DNA of 46,062 bases from an uncultured Clostridia bacterium (lineage in GTDB: Bacteria; Bacillota; Clostridia; Christensenellales; Borkfalkiaceae), in NCBI GenBank assembly GCA_944367465.1, contig CALVWO010000006.1, positions 1-46,062 of the forward strand. Direction: 5' to 3'. The notes under the pieces were generated by a model. It made no database searches. It worked only from the letters and a program-made list of their open reading frames with translations, and was not told the origin of the DNA. Below, piece after piece: positions 23,987 to 32,169 of this stretch. Position 1 is the first letter of the stretch, and each line of letters opens with the position of its first letter. Both the position numbers and the translations under genes were made by a program.

Positions 23987-25477
23987 TCAAGATGTTGTGT
24001 CTGTCGCCGAAAATCGGATGGTGCGGGTTGCGATTTTTTCGCAGAAAGCAGCGTCGTGTTCCACAAACAGTATGCTTGCGTCCGAAGCGATGATCGCGTC
24101 CTCGATCTGTTCGCGTGATGCGATGTCGAGATAATTGAGCGGTTCGTCCCAGATGTACAGATGCGCCTTTTCGCACAGACTGCGCGCGAGCGCGGCTTTC
24201 TTTTTTTGTCCTTCGCTCATTTCCGAGAGATCGCGGCACAGATCGCGCCCGGAAAACCCGAATTTGGAGAGGATCGCCTTGAAGTAAGGCTCATCGATGC
24301 CGTATTCCGCCGCGTACTCCGAAAGCGTGCCGCGCCGGGCAAACGTCTGCGGAACGTACGAGATCTTGAGCCGCGGTGAAAGATCGATCTCGCCCTCCGT
24401 CGGCAGCAGTCCCGCGATGACTTTGAGAAAGGTGCTCTTTCCTGCGCCGTTCGCGCCTGAGACGGCTACCCGTTCTCCCTGTTTCATGGAAAATGTAAGA
24501 TTTCTCAGGATCTGCCTGCCGCCGATGCAGACGCAGAGATCTGAACAGCAAAAGAGTGTTTCGCGGAAAAATGCCATGGGAGTGAGGCGCAGGCGTTCGG
24601 TCTCCTCGAACGCTTTCAGCAATTCGGCGATCCCCTCTTCGGCGCGCGCCGTTCTGTCGCGGGCGGCAGTTGCGCGTTTCATGACGCGCGCCGCACTTGC
24701 GCCGATAAATCCTCTGTCTGGACGAAGCCCGGAATTGCGCGTGCCGAATTTTTCTCCTTCTGCGGCATTCGACCATTCCGCGATGCGCCGGGCTGCTTCT
24801 TGCAGCCGCGTCCGCTCTTTTTCGAGCTTTTCTTTTTTCACGCTGTCTGCGCGTTCCCGTTTCTCGCGCTCCTCCTTCCAGACGGTATAATTGCCGCGTG
24901 TGACCGCCGCTCCCGTTTTTTCGAGGGCGAGAATGTGATCGCAACAGCCGTCGAGCACGGTGCGGTCATGCGATACGAGGAAGAACCCGCGCTTTGCGGC
25001 AAGATATCGTGCGAGCGCAGATCTTCCCGCAGCGTCCAGATGGTCGGTCGGTTCGTCGAGGAGCGGAAATCCGTCGGACGCGAACAGGACGGCAAGCTGC
25101 AATTTCGTGCGTTCGCCTCCGGAGAGCGTGGCGATAGGACGGTAAAAGACCTCGGACGGAAGATCGAGCAGAGTTGCCTCACGCAGAACCTTCCAGAAGT
25201 CCTCTTCGGGAAGGAACTCTGACGCGAGAAGGTATCCGAAGATATTTTCGTCCGCGATCCCCATCGGAAAACGGATGAATCGGAGATCGGATGAGATCCT
25301 GCCGTCTCCTTTCAGCTCGCCCGTCAGAAGGCGGAAGAGCGTGCTCTTCCCCATGCCGTTCCGACCGATAACGCCCAGTTTCCAGTCGGTATCGAGATGA
25401 AGGGTCAGATTCTCAAACACGGGCGCAAGCCCGCTCGGGTAGGTATATGTGATATGATCGAGTTGGATATAAGACAT
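23987..25477 (-). CDS. ABC-F ATPase, Lsa/Vga-like ribosome protection type
   Basis: A 496-aa soluble protein with two ABC domains and no membrane segment. Domain 1: Walker A GRNGMGKST (38-46), signature LSGGERTKL (118-126), Walker B LLDEPTDHLD. A long charged linker of over 100 residues follows. Domain 2: SGANGAGKST, MSEGQKKKAA and WDEPLNYLD. The WDEPLNYLD text and size resemble Lsa, Vga and related antibiotic-resistance ABC-F proteins, which remove lincosamides, streptogramin A and pleuromutilins from the ribosome; the actual resistance is not shown. CGGAGG precedes ATG 25477. It interrupts the lysA-to-protease order and has its own attenuator leader, so it may be an acquired gene. Confidence 0.85.
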   Translation of the reverse strand: MSYIQLDHITYTYPSGLAPVFENLTLHLDTDWKLGVIGRNGMGKSTLFRLLTGELKGDGRISSDLRFIRFPMGIADENIFGYLLASEFLPEEDFWKVLREATLLDLPSEVFYRPIATLSGGERTKLQLAVLFASDGFPLLDEPTDHLDAAGRSALARYLAAKRGFFLVSHDRTVLDGCCDHILALEKTGAAVTRGNYTVWKEEREKRERADSVKKEKLEKERTRLQEAARRIAEWSNAAEGEKFGTRNSGLRPDRGFIGASAARVMKRATAARDRTARAEEGIAELLKAFEETERLRLTPMAFFRETLFCCSDLCVCIGGRQILRNLTFSMKQGERVAVSGANGAGKSTFLKVIAGLLPTEGEIDLSPRLKISYVPQTFARRGTLSEYAAEYGIDEPYFKAILSKFGFSGRDLCRDLSEMSEGQKKKAALARSLCEKAHLYIWDEPLNYLDIASREQIEDAIIASDASILFVEHDAAFCEKIATRTIRFSATDTTS

Positions 25478-25491
25478 TGCGTTGCCTCCGT

Positions 25492-25523
25492 AAAAAAATT
25501 TCCGCGAGAAAATCCCGCGGAAA
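25492..25523 (-). terminator. terminator in the ABC-F leader
   Basis: On the minus strand TTTCCGCG (complement 25516-25523) pairs perfectly with CGCGGAAA (complement 25499-25506) and is followed by seven T. It lies only a few nt before the ABC-F ribosome site, so it decides whether the gene is transcribed. Confidence 0.85.
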
Positions 25524-25617
25524 CACAGAGGCGCTCCGCCGTTGATCTCTCGCAAGGCGCACAAAACCGACCGCGCATCTTGTGCGGGCGGCTCGTGCAG
25601 GTGTTCCTTCCGAAAAA

Positions 25618-25629
25618 TCAAAGGCGCAA
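25618..25629 (-). CDS. possible 3-codon leader ORF (M-R-L)
   Basis: TTG CGC CTT TGA follows AGGAGG with a 9-nt spacer and encodes Met-Arg-Leu. Arg-Leu after Met recalls the MRL-type start of some erm leader peptides that stall ribosomes with macrolides. An ATT start in another frame would run into the main gene instead. Weak but suggestive. Confidence 0.25.
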   Translation of the reverse strand: MRL

Positions 25630-25656
25630 TGCGGTATACCTCCTGAATCTTGTTTT

Positions 25657-26982
25657 TTATCTGAGGCGATCGGGAATAACGTCGTTTCGGACGAGATCCT
25701 CGTACGTCTGCGGCTTTACGATATATTCCGCCTTTCCATCTTTGACGAGTACGGCTGCGGGAATAAAATTGCGGTTATAATTGGACGCCATCGAATAATT
25801 GTATGCGCCCGTCGAGAGTACGGCGACGATATCGCCGAGGTTTGCTTTGGGCAGATTGAACTCCGTCCCGATGAGGTCGCCGCTCTCACAGCATTTTCCG
25901 GCAATGGCGACGATCTCCGCGGGCTTTTCATCGGCGCGGTTTGCAAGCACCGCGGTATATTTGCTCTGATAGAGCGCAAAGCGCGGATTATCGAACATTC
26001 CGCCGTCGACGGCGAGATATTTGCGGATGCCGGGGATATCCTTGATCGCGCCGACGGTATAGAGCGTGATCCCCGCCTCGCCGACGACGGATCTGCCCGG
26101 TTCGATGTTTACGAACGGCAGTTTGAGTCCGTGCGCGGCACAGCCTGATTTTACGGCGGAAAGGAGCGCCCGCAGATAGCCCCGATAGCCTTCGGCGTCG
26201 ATCTTTTCGTCTTCGTCGGTATACCAGATGCCGAACCCTCCGCCCATATTGAGGACTTCCGCCTCAAAACCGAGCGACTTTTTGACGTCTGCCATGAAGG
26301 CGAGATCCTTTTCAACTGCGAGTACAAAGGACTGCTTTTCAAAGATCTGGGAACCGATGTGGCAGTGATAGCCCTTCAGACGAAGGTGCTTCTTTCCGAG
26401 CACATACTTCGTGATGGCTGCTGCCGCTCCGCTGCCGATGGAAAAACCGAATTTAGAATCAGGCGTCGCCGTCTGGACGTAGGCGTGCGTATGCGCCTCG
26501 ACGCCGGGATTGACGCGGATAAGCACATTCTGAACGACGCCGCGCTTTGCAGCCTCTGCATCGAGGAGATCTGCCTCGGAATATTCGTCGATGACGATCG
26601 TTCCGACGCCGCACTCCATGGCATAGGCGATCTCGCGCGGGAGTTTGTTGTTCCCGTGCATCGTGATCTTCTCAGCCGGGAATCCCGCCCGCATCGCCGT
26701 GTACAGTTCCCCGCCCGAGACGACGTCCACGCCGATGCCCTCCTGTTTTGCGATGGCATAGATCGCCTCGCAGGAAAATGCCTTCGAAGCATAGAGCACA
26801 AGCCCGTTTCTATCGTATTCCTCGTCGATCGTGTCCTGATAGGTTCGCATCATACGGCGGATATATGCTTCGTCAAAGACGTAGAGCGGCGTTCCGAAAT
26901 GTTTTGCAAGTTCTACGCAGTCCGCGCCGCCGATTTCAAGATGGCCTTTTTCGTTGATCTTCAGTGTATCTCGCGTGTTCAT
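25657..26982 (-). CDS. lysA: diaminopimelate decarboxylase (LysA)
   Basis: LysA removes CO2 from meso-diaminopimelate to give L-lysine, with PLP. The 441-aa product is a fold-type III decarboxylase: PLP lysine in LYASKAFSCEAI, HIGSQIF in the barrel, the NMGGGFGIWY glycine loop, EPGRSVVGEAG, and the active-site cysteine region GKCCESGDL. ATG 26982 lies 7 nt after a TATAAT box and has no ribosome site, so the earlier in-frame start within the promoter is rejected. No lysine riboswitch can fit in this leaderless arrangement. Confidence 0.95.
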   Translation of the reverse strand: MNTRDTLKINEKGHLEIGGADCVELAKHFGTPLYVFDEAYIRRMMRTYQDTIDEEYDRNGLVLYASKAFSCEAIYAIAKQEGIGVDVVSGGELYTAMRAGFPAEKITMHGNNKLPREIAYAMECGVGTIVIDEYSEADLLDAEAAKRGVVQNVLIRVNPGVEAHTHAYVQTATPDSKFGFSIGSGAAAAITKYVLGKKHLRLKGYHCHIGSQIFEKQSFVLAVEKDLAFMADVKKSLGFEAEVLNMGGGFGIWYTDEDEKIDAEGYRGYLRALLSAVKSGCAAHGLKLPFVNIEPGRSVVGEAGITLYTVGAIKDIPGIRKYLAVDGGMFDNPRFALYQSKYTAVLANRADEKPAEIVAIAGKCCESGDLIGTEFNLPKANLGDIVAVLSTGAYNYSMASNYNRNFIPAAVLVKDGKAEYIVKPQTYEDLVRNDVIPDRLR

Positions 26983-26989
26983 ATACAAA

Positions 26990-27018
26990 ATTATAACAGA
27001 TTTCAAACGTACGGTCAA
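26990..27018 (-). promoter_or_regulatory. lysA promoter, leaderless
   Basis: TTGACC (complement 27013-27018), 17 nt, TATAAT (complement 26990-26995), then 7 nt to ATG 26982. Confidence 0.85.
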
Positions 27019-27019
27019 T

Positions 27020-27061
27020 AAAAAAATGACACAGTATGTCGCTAAAACAATACTATGTCAT
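27020..27061 (-). terminator. terminator of the second dac gene
   Basis: On the minus strand a 12-bp stem with one G-U pair (27050-27061 with 27026-27037), a 12-nt loop and seven T. Its 5' arm is part of repeat copy D. Confidence 0.85.
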
Positions 27062-27079
27062 GCATATTACTATGCTAAT
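27052..27079 (-). repeat. dispersed polar repeat, copy D
   Basis: This copy matches copy B at 22 of 28 bases, including a run of 13 (CATATTACTATGC on the plus strand). The central TGA of the palindrome is changed to ATG here, and the left part doubles as a terminator arm. It lies after the stop of the second dac gene. Confidence 0.6.
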
Positions 27080-27094
27080 TCTATATTTATAGGG

Positions 27095-28255
27095 CTAATT
27101 CCAGTTCCGGGCTCCCTCTCGGTATGCCTCCCACCATGAAAACCGATCCGCATCTTCGCCAGCCAGCAATGCGACCCTGTCTATTTCTACGCCGTCGCGG
27201 TACAGGATCGCTTCACCGAGGACTTCTCCCCTTGCGATCGGCGCGATCGCCTCCCGCTGCGCATACTCTACGGTATAATTTTCATCTGTTCCGCGCCTGC
27301 GGAGGCAGGCAAGCGTACGTTCGGGAACGACTGCGATCGCGCCCGTACGGCTCCCGCGGATGCAGATCTTTTCCTGCAGCGGTTCGCCTTCGCGCAGGAG
27401 CACGGTGCTTTCAAAATGATCGAACGCATAGTCAAAGAGCGATGTTACGGCGGAAAAACGTGATTTCGAATCGTTTGCGCCGATCGCGACGGAGATGACG
27501 CATGTTTCCCCTTTATGCGCTGCGGCGGCAAGACAGAACCCCGCTTCGTTTGTGAACCCCGTCTTTCCTCCGTCGCATCCGTCGTAAGTGCGGATAAGCT
27601 TATTTGTGTTTGTCATCTGTGTCGTTCTGCCGTCCGGATGTGCAAAGTCCTCGAGCCACACATGCGAGTATTCCTGATATTTTTCGTGTCCGATCAATTC
27701 GCGCAGCATGAGCGCGACGTCTTTGGCGCAGGAGTACTGCGGTTCTTTCGGCAGACCGGTACAGTTTGCAAACAGAGTATTTTCTGCACCGAGTTCTTTT
27801 GCGCGACGGTTCATGCGTTCGCAGAAGGATGCTTCGCTCCCGCAGAGGTATTCCGCAACGGCGACGCAGGAGTCGTTTGCCGAACAGACCGCAATGCTTT
27901 TGAGCAGATCGTCCGCCTTGTATATAAGACCCGCGCCGAGAAAGACCTGCGATCCCCCCATCCCTGCGGCGCGTTCGGATACTTTGATCTCATCGCTGAA
28001 GGAGATGTCGCCGCGCTCTTCCGCCTCAAAGGCAAGCAGGAGCGTCATGATCTTACACATGCTTGCGATGGGCAGATGTTCCGTTTCATTTTTCGCGTAG
28101 AGCTGCACGCCGCTTGTTTCATCCATCAGATACGCCGCCTTGCATGCGGGCGACGGCTGTGTTTCGTCTGCAAAAACTTTACATGCGTTTCCCGTTCCGA
28201 TGACCGCCGCTGTAAGCGAGAGTGCTGCGGCGGCACATATCACACTCTTTTTCAT
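27095..28255 (-). CDS. D-alanyl-D-alanine carboxypeptidase (DacF-like), second copy
   Basis: A 386-aa S11 peptidase with an N-terminal signal segment (MKKSVICAAAALSLTAAVIG). The catalytic motifs are SxxK in IASMCK, SxN in CSANDS and KTG in GGKTGFT, and a C-terminal beta domain of about 100 residues follows. Its place next to the SpoIIM-like gene and lysA recalls dacF of Bacillus, which trims the spore cortex. Upstream codons of the open frame belong to the SpoIIM-like gene and are not used. No ribosome site precedes ATG; a forespore-sigma-like GCATA box (complement 28285-28289) lies upstream at non-ideal spacing. Confidence 0.88.
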   Translation of the reverse strand: MKKSVICAAAALSLTAAVIGTGNACKVFADETQPSPACKAAYLMDETSGVQLYAKNETEHLPIASMCKIMTLLLAFEAEERGDISFSDEIKVSERAAGMGGSQVFLGAGLIYKADDLLKSIAVCSANDSCVAVAEYLCGSEASFCERMNRRAKELGAENTLFANCTGLPKEPQYSCAKDVALMLRELIGHEKYQEYSHVWLEDFAHPDGRTTQMTNTNKLIRTYDGCDGGKTGFTNEAGFCLAAAAHKGETCVISVAIGANDSKSRFSAVTSLFDYAFDHFESTVLLREGEPLQEKICIRGSRTGAIAVVPERTLACLRRRGTDENYTVEYAQREAIAPIARGEVLGEAILYRDGVEIDRVALLAGEDADRFSWWEAYREGARNWN

Positions 28256-28290
28256 ACCATCAGTTTGCGCCGCGGTTGAAAATCTATGCG

Positions 28291-28890
28291 CTAAACGATG
28301 CCGCCGAGCGGATGAAAGAGCGCGAGCAGTAAGATCATTTCGGCGAGACAGATCGTTGCCGCCAATGCAAGCAGGACAAGATAATCCCGCAGCAGCAGCG
28401 ATACGTCGCCCGCACAGAAGCGAAACCGTTTTGCACGCGCGCATGAAAGCGCGGCGGCAAGGATCAGAATGCAGTCGATGAGCAGATGCACGGGCAGATA
28501 GAGCGTAAAAACGACCAGGACGCCCGTCATGCGGTACACGGTGAAGAAGATCACGAGACTTCCTCCGAAGGTGCATGCGCGGTAGAACAGAACGGCGACG
28601 GAGACCGAAAGCGCGGCGATGTGGATCCCGCCGAGAAGAACGAGTGCGAGCAGGAGCGCGTGCCCCGCCGTCCGTTCAAAGAATATGAGGATGACGTTCC
28701 GTTCGGAAAAACAGACGCGATCGAGAAACTTTTCTGCAAAACGAAGGTGATAATCGTATCCCGCGGGCGTATTTACGAAGACGGCACCCAAAACGGTACA
28801 CGCAAGAAACCCTGCCGCAAAGGCGGCAAGCATGCCCTTTCGTTCCATGGCGCGGGAAAGTACGTCCCGCATACAAAAAAACGGATCCAT
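28291..28890 (-). CDS. SpoIIM-like membrane protein
   Basis: A 199-aa very hydrophobic protein with about five membrane segments. The first helix and loop (AAFAAGFLACTVLGAVFVN) and the later GGSLVIFF helix fit the SpoIIM family, which in Bacillus takes part in septal peptidoglycan removal during engulfment. Similarity is by pattern, not by a strong motif, so the call is moderate. The ATG lies at the first base of the 3' arm of the spoIVB terminator, the same odd layout as DUF2953. Confidence 0.6.
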   Translation of the reverse strand: MDPFFCMRDVLSRAMERKGMLAAFAAGFLACTVLGAVFVNTPAGYDYHLRFAEKFLDRVCFSERNVILIFFERTAGHALLLALVLLGGIHIAALSVSVAVLFYRACTFGGSLVIFFTVYRMTGVLVVFTLYLPVHLLIDCILILAAALSCARAKRFRFCAGDVSLLLRDYLVLLALAATICLAEMILLLALFHPLGGIV

Positions 28891-28910
28891 ATCCTATCCT
28901 ATGAATCCGT
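28875..28910 (-). terminator. spoIVB terminator containing the next start codon
   Basis: On the minus strand a 10-bp stem with one mismatch/wobble (complement 28901-28910 with 28881-28890), a 10-nt loop and seven T. The ATG of the SpoIIM-like gene (28890-28888) opens the 3' arm, and the T run codes for Phe-Phe. Confidence 0.75.
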
Positions 28911-28924
28911 CAACATTGTTCATT

Positions 28925-29932
28925 CTATTTTTCGAGCATTTTTTCGATGCCTATGCCGTAGCCGCGCGTCGGGTCGTTCAGAAAGACGTGCGTGACCGCG
29001 CCGATGAGCTTGCCGTTCTGAAGGATGGGACTTCCGCTCATGCCCTGAACGATGCCTCCCGTTTCGGCGATCAGCCGTTCATCCGTCACCTTGATGACGA
29101 AATTTTTATTGTCGCGGTTATTCGCGTCCACTTTTGCAATGGCGATTTCGTACGCCTTCGGCGTGACGCCGTCCACCGTCGAATATATGGTCGCTTTTCC
29201 GATTGCTGCCTCAGACAACGGAGCCGATTGAACGGCGGCGCAGTCGGAAAGATCGTATCCTCCGGAAAATTTTCCGTATAAACCTGTCGCGCAGACCTTG
29301 TCCGCAGCGCCAATGCGGCTGTCGTTGAGAAAGAGCCCGCGCAGTTCCCCCGCCTTGCCGCGTTCGCCGCGGTTCACGCTCACGATGCTGCAAAGGTATA
29401 CCGATGAGTCGGCAATGGTGAGCGCCGTTTTATCCTCTCCGCAGACGGCGTGGCCGAGTGCGCCGAACCGCATCGTCTCCTTTTCGATGTAAGTCACGGT
29501 TCCGATCCCGGAAAGCGTATCCCGGATGAGGATCCCGATCTTATAGCGGTCGGCATGCTTGTCGCGTACGGGCGTCACCTCGATCTGCGCCTGTTCTCCG
29601 TCCCGTTTGAGCGTGAGCGTAACAGGCTTTCCCGCACTGCGCGCAAATGCCGCGTTGAGTTCTTCCACACTGCGCGTGTGGATCCCGTCGACCGCCACGA
29701 TGATGTCGCCCGTGCGCATGCCCGCTTCCGTTGCGGGGCAGGACGACCCGCTTTCCGACGTCACGTCTTTGAACCCTACGACCTCGACGCCGCCCGCCGA
29801 GAGCGAAAAACCCGCCGTCATGCCGCCGATATAATAAAGGTCGGCGGAGGCGTCGGCAATGTGTATGTTCCCTCCGAGGAAAAAGCAACCGGCTGCAAGA
29901 GCTGCCGCGATAAAAAATTTCAGCCTACGCAT
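28925..29932 (-). CDS. spoIVB: SpoIVB serine peptidase (S55)
   Basis: SpoIVB is secreted from the forespore and triggers pro-sigma-K processing in the mother cell. The 335-aa product has a signal segment, a PDZ domain (EAGMRTGDIIVAVDGI) and the S55 peptidase domain with the His motif FGALGHAVCG and the Ser motif GMSGSPILQNGKLIGAVTHV. A CGGAGG site lies 4 nt before ATG. In Bacillus and most Clostridia spo0A follows; here a SpoIIM-like gene does. Confidence 0.95.
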   Translation of the reverse strand: MRRLKFFIAAALAAGCFFLGGNIHIADASADLYYIGGMTAGFSLSAGGVEVVGFKDVTSESGSSCPATEAGMRTGDIIVAVDGIHTRSVEELNAAFARSAGKPVTLTLKRDGEQAQIEVTPVRDKHADRYKIGILIRDTLSGIGTVTYIEKETMRFGALGHAVCGEDKTALTIADSSVYLCSIVSVNRGERGKAGELRGLFLNDSRIGAADKVCATGLYGKFSGGYDLSDCAAVQSAPLSEAAIGKATIYSTVDGVTPKAYEIAIAKVDANNRDNKNFVIKVTDERLIAETGGIVQGMSGSPILQNGKLIGAVTHVFLNDPTRGYGIGIEKMLEK

Positions 29933-29953
29933 AAAACCTCCGTGTACAGAAGG

Positions 29954-29983
29954 TAATTTGCGTAAGCCGAAAGCGTTCTATTC
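29954..29983 (-). promoter_or_regulatory. possible sigma-G-type promoter of spoIVB
   Basis: GAATA (complement 29979-29983), 18 nt, CAAATTA (complement 29954-29960), close to the forespore sigma-G pattern. In Bacillus spoIVB is read by sigma-F and sigma-G, which fits. Confidence 0.4.
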
Positions 29984-29997
29984 GGATTGCGTTCTGT

Positions 29998-31695
29998 TTA
30001 TGAAAGGGAGTTTTTGTAAGATTCAGCCGATTTCAGCAGTTCTTCGGCATGTCGGATTGCCGCGTCATTCTCAGCGTCGCCGCCGATGAGCCGTGCGATC
30101 TCGCGTACGCGCGCTTCCCCATCAGCTTCGCGGATGCAGGTATGTGTTCTGCCGTCCGCCTCTTTTTTCTCGATGACAAATTCACGATCCGCAAACGACG
30201 CGATCTGCGCCAGGTGCGATACGGCGATGATCTGCACGTTTTTTGCGATCCTGCAGAATTTTTCCGCGACGGTGCGCGCTGTTTTTCCGCCGATGCCCGC
30301 GTCGATCTCGTCGAAGATATATGTCCCGATGGCGTTGACCGAGGAGAGCTGCGCCTTGACTGCAAGCATGAAACGGCTCATTTCGCCGCCGCTTATGATC
30401 TTTCCGAGCTCTTTGAGCGGTTCTCCGGCATTCGCGGAAAAAAGAAACCGTACGCCGCCGAGTCCCTCCGAGGTAGCCTTCGGAACGTCCTCGCGTGTGA
30501 ACGCGTCGAATTGCACTTCAAAGCGTGCGGAGGCGATATTCAATGTTTTCAGTTCTTCGATAACGCGTTTCGCGAAACCTTCCGCCGCCTTTTTGCGTGC
30601 GTCGGTCAGAGCGTTGCATGCTCCGTAGATCGCGGCGTCCGTCTTCTCGAGTTTTCCGGTCAGCATCTCGAAGCGGGCACCGCTGTCGGAGAGCAGCTCG
30701 AATTCATCTTTCGCCTTTTCAAGAAAGGAAAGGATTTCCTGTACGGAACCGCCGTATTTGCGTTTGAGCGATTTCAGTTCATCGAGTCTCGCCTCCACGC
30801 GCTCGGCTTCGCGTTCGTCGATATCGAGCTCGTCCGCGTATTGTTCGGCACAGTCGGCTATGTCCTCGGCTTCCGCTGCGGCGTTTTCCAGTCGCTCTGC
30901 AAGAGAATCGTACTGCTCTCCGAACCTGGAAAGCGCGGAAAGGCTCCTCGCCGCGCCGCGGAGCGCATCGACGCTGCCGCCGTCCGACGTAAGATATTGC
31001 CGTGCCGAATTCAGCCCTTCGAGGATCTTTTCGGCATTGCGCCAACGCTCGCGGAACGCGAGCAGTTCTTCCTCCTCGCCCTCTCGCAGCTGTGCGGAGG
31101 AAATTTCGTCGATCTGGAATTTCAGGACATCCAGTCTGCGGTTGCGTTCGCCCTCGTCGCCGCCGAGCTTGGCGCGTTCGGCAAGCAGGGTGCGGCGGAC
31201 GGAGAGAAGTTCCCTCAGCGCATCTTTGATCTTTGAAACGGGCTCTCCCGCAACTTCGTCGAGCAAGCGGAGCTGATTTGCCTCTTTCAAAAGGAAAAAA
31301 TGTTCGCTCTGTCCGTGGACATCCACGAGGAGCGCCGTGAGTCTCCTCAGCATGGACGCCGTCACGCTTATCCCGTTGATCTTCAGCGTCCCCTTTCCGT
31401 CGATGTTCAGTTTTCTGGAAAGGATGAGCTCCTCCTCGGCTTCGATATCGAGCTCTTCGAGAAGATCCCCGACGCGTGGATCTGTTGTGGAAAATTCGGC
31501 GCGTACGAGACAGGATTGTTCGCCTGAGCGGATCATGCTGCGGTCTGCCTTTGCGCCGAGAACAAAGTCAATGGAATCGAGGATAATGGATTTTCCGGCG
31601 CCCGTTTCCCCCGAAAGAACGTTGATCTTATCGGAAAATTCCAGTTCTGCGCGCTCGATGAGCGCAACGTTTTCTATGTACAGTCTTTTCAGCAT
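29998..31695 (-). CDS. recN: DNA repair protein RecN
   Basis: RecN is an SMC-like ATPase that gathers broken DNA ends. The 565-aa product has Walker A GETGAGKSII at residues 30-39, long coiled-coil regions in the middle (residues 160-370), the ABC signature SGGEMSRFMLA and Walker B YIFDEIDAGIGG. It starts 3 nt after argR stops. The order argR-recN-spoIVB is the common Firmicute order. Confidence 0.96.
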   Translation of the reverse strand: MLKRLYIENVALIERAELEFSDKINVLSGETGAGKSIILDSIDFVLGAKADRSMIRSGEQSCLVRAEFSTTDPRVGDLLEELDIEAEEELILSRKLNIDGKGTLKINGISVTASMLRRLTALLVDVHGQSEHFFLLKEANQLRLLDEVAGEPVSKIKDALRELLSVRRTLLAERAKLGGDEGERNRRLDVLKFQIDEISSAQLREGEEEELLAFRERWRNAEKILEGLNSARQYLTSDGGSVDALRGAARSLSALSRFGEQYDSLAERLENAAAEAEDIADCAEQYADELDIDEREAERVEARLDELKSLKRKYGGSVQEILSFLEKAKDEFELLSDSGARFEMLTGKLEKTDAAIYGACNALTDARKKAAEGFAKRVIEELKTLNIASARFEVQFDAFTREDVPKATSEGLGGVRFLFSANAGEPLKELGKIISGGEMSRFMLAVKAQLSSVNAIGTYIFDEIDAGIGGKTARTVAEKFCRIAKNVQIIAVSHLAQIASFADREFVIEKKEADGRTHTCIREADGEARVREIARLIGGDAENDAAIRHAEELLKSAESYKNSLS

Positions 31696-31698
31696 GGG

Positions 31699-32154
31699 TC
31701 AAGCTCCGACGAGCGCCGAAAGTCTGTCCGCCACCGTTTTTCCCGATTCCGGAGTCTCACAGATGAGCAGTACGGTGTCGTCTCCGGCGATCGAGCCGAC
31801 GACCTCCGTATAGGCAAGTCCGTCGATGACGACGCCTGCGTTCGCGCCGCTCCCGGGGAGCGTCTTGACGACGATGAGATTGCCGACGGGCGCGATGCGT
31901 ACGACGCACGCCTGAAAGAGCGCGCGCAGCTTTTCGGAGACGCCGCCCTCCTGCTCGCGGAGCGATGCGTAACGAAAGCGTTTTTGTGTTCCCTTTACCT
32001 TAAACAGACGCAGATCTTTGATATCGCGGGAAACGGTCGCCTGAGTGACCTGCATGCCCTGCGCGGCAAGTTCTGCGCAGAGCTCCTCCTGTGTTTCGAT
32101 CTCCTGATCGGCGATGATCTCGAGTATTTTTGCCTGTCTTGCGTTGCGCGCCAT
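31699..32154 (-). CDS. argR: arginine repressor ArgR
   Basis: ArgR (AhrC) is a hexameric, arginine-dependent repressor of arginine genes. The 151-aa product has the winged helix with TQATVSRDIKDLRLFKV in residues 37-53 and the C-terminal arginine-binding domain with LPGSGANAGVVIDGL and AGDDTVLLI. Length and order before recN are typical. It follows nadK by about 15 nt. Confidence 0.95.
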   Translation of the reverse strand: MARNARQAKILEIIADQEIETQEELCAELAAQGMQVTQATVSRDIKDLRLFKVKGTQKRFRYASLREQEGGVSEKLRALFQACVVRIAPVGNLIVVKTLPGSGANAGVVIDGLAYTEVVGSIAGDDTVLLICETPESGKTVADRLSALVGA

Positions 32155-32169
32155 AAATTTCTCCTTGCT

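Larger units (their letters stand above)
25478..25656 (-). promoter_or_regulatory. attenuator leader of the ABC-F gene
   Basis: The 179-nt leader after lysA contains, in order, a strong AGGAGG (complement 25639-25644) with only tiny ORFs behind it, a GCGAGAG segment near 25550, the terminator at 25492-25523 and the real ribosome site. GCGAGAG can pair with the TTCTCGC arm of the terminator, giving an anti-terminator. Antibiotic-induced attenuation of this kind is known for several ABC-F and erm genes; here it is inferred. Confidence 0.55.

Noticed and set aside
26983..27094. lysine riboswitch before lysA
   Set aside because: The promoter ends 7 nt before ATG, and the upstream DNA is the terminator of the previous gene.
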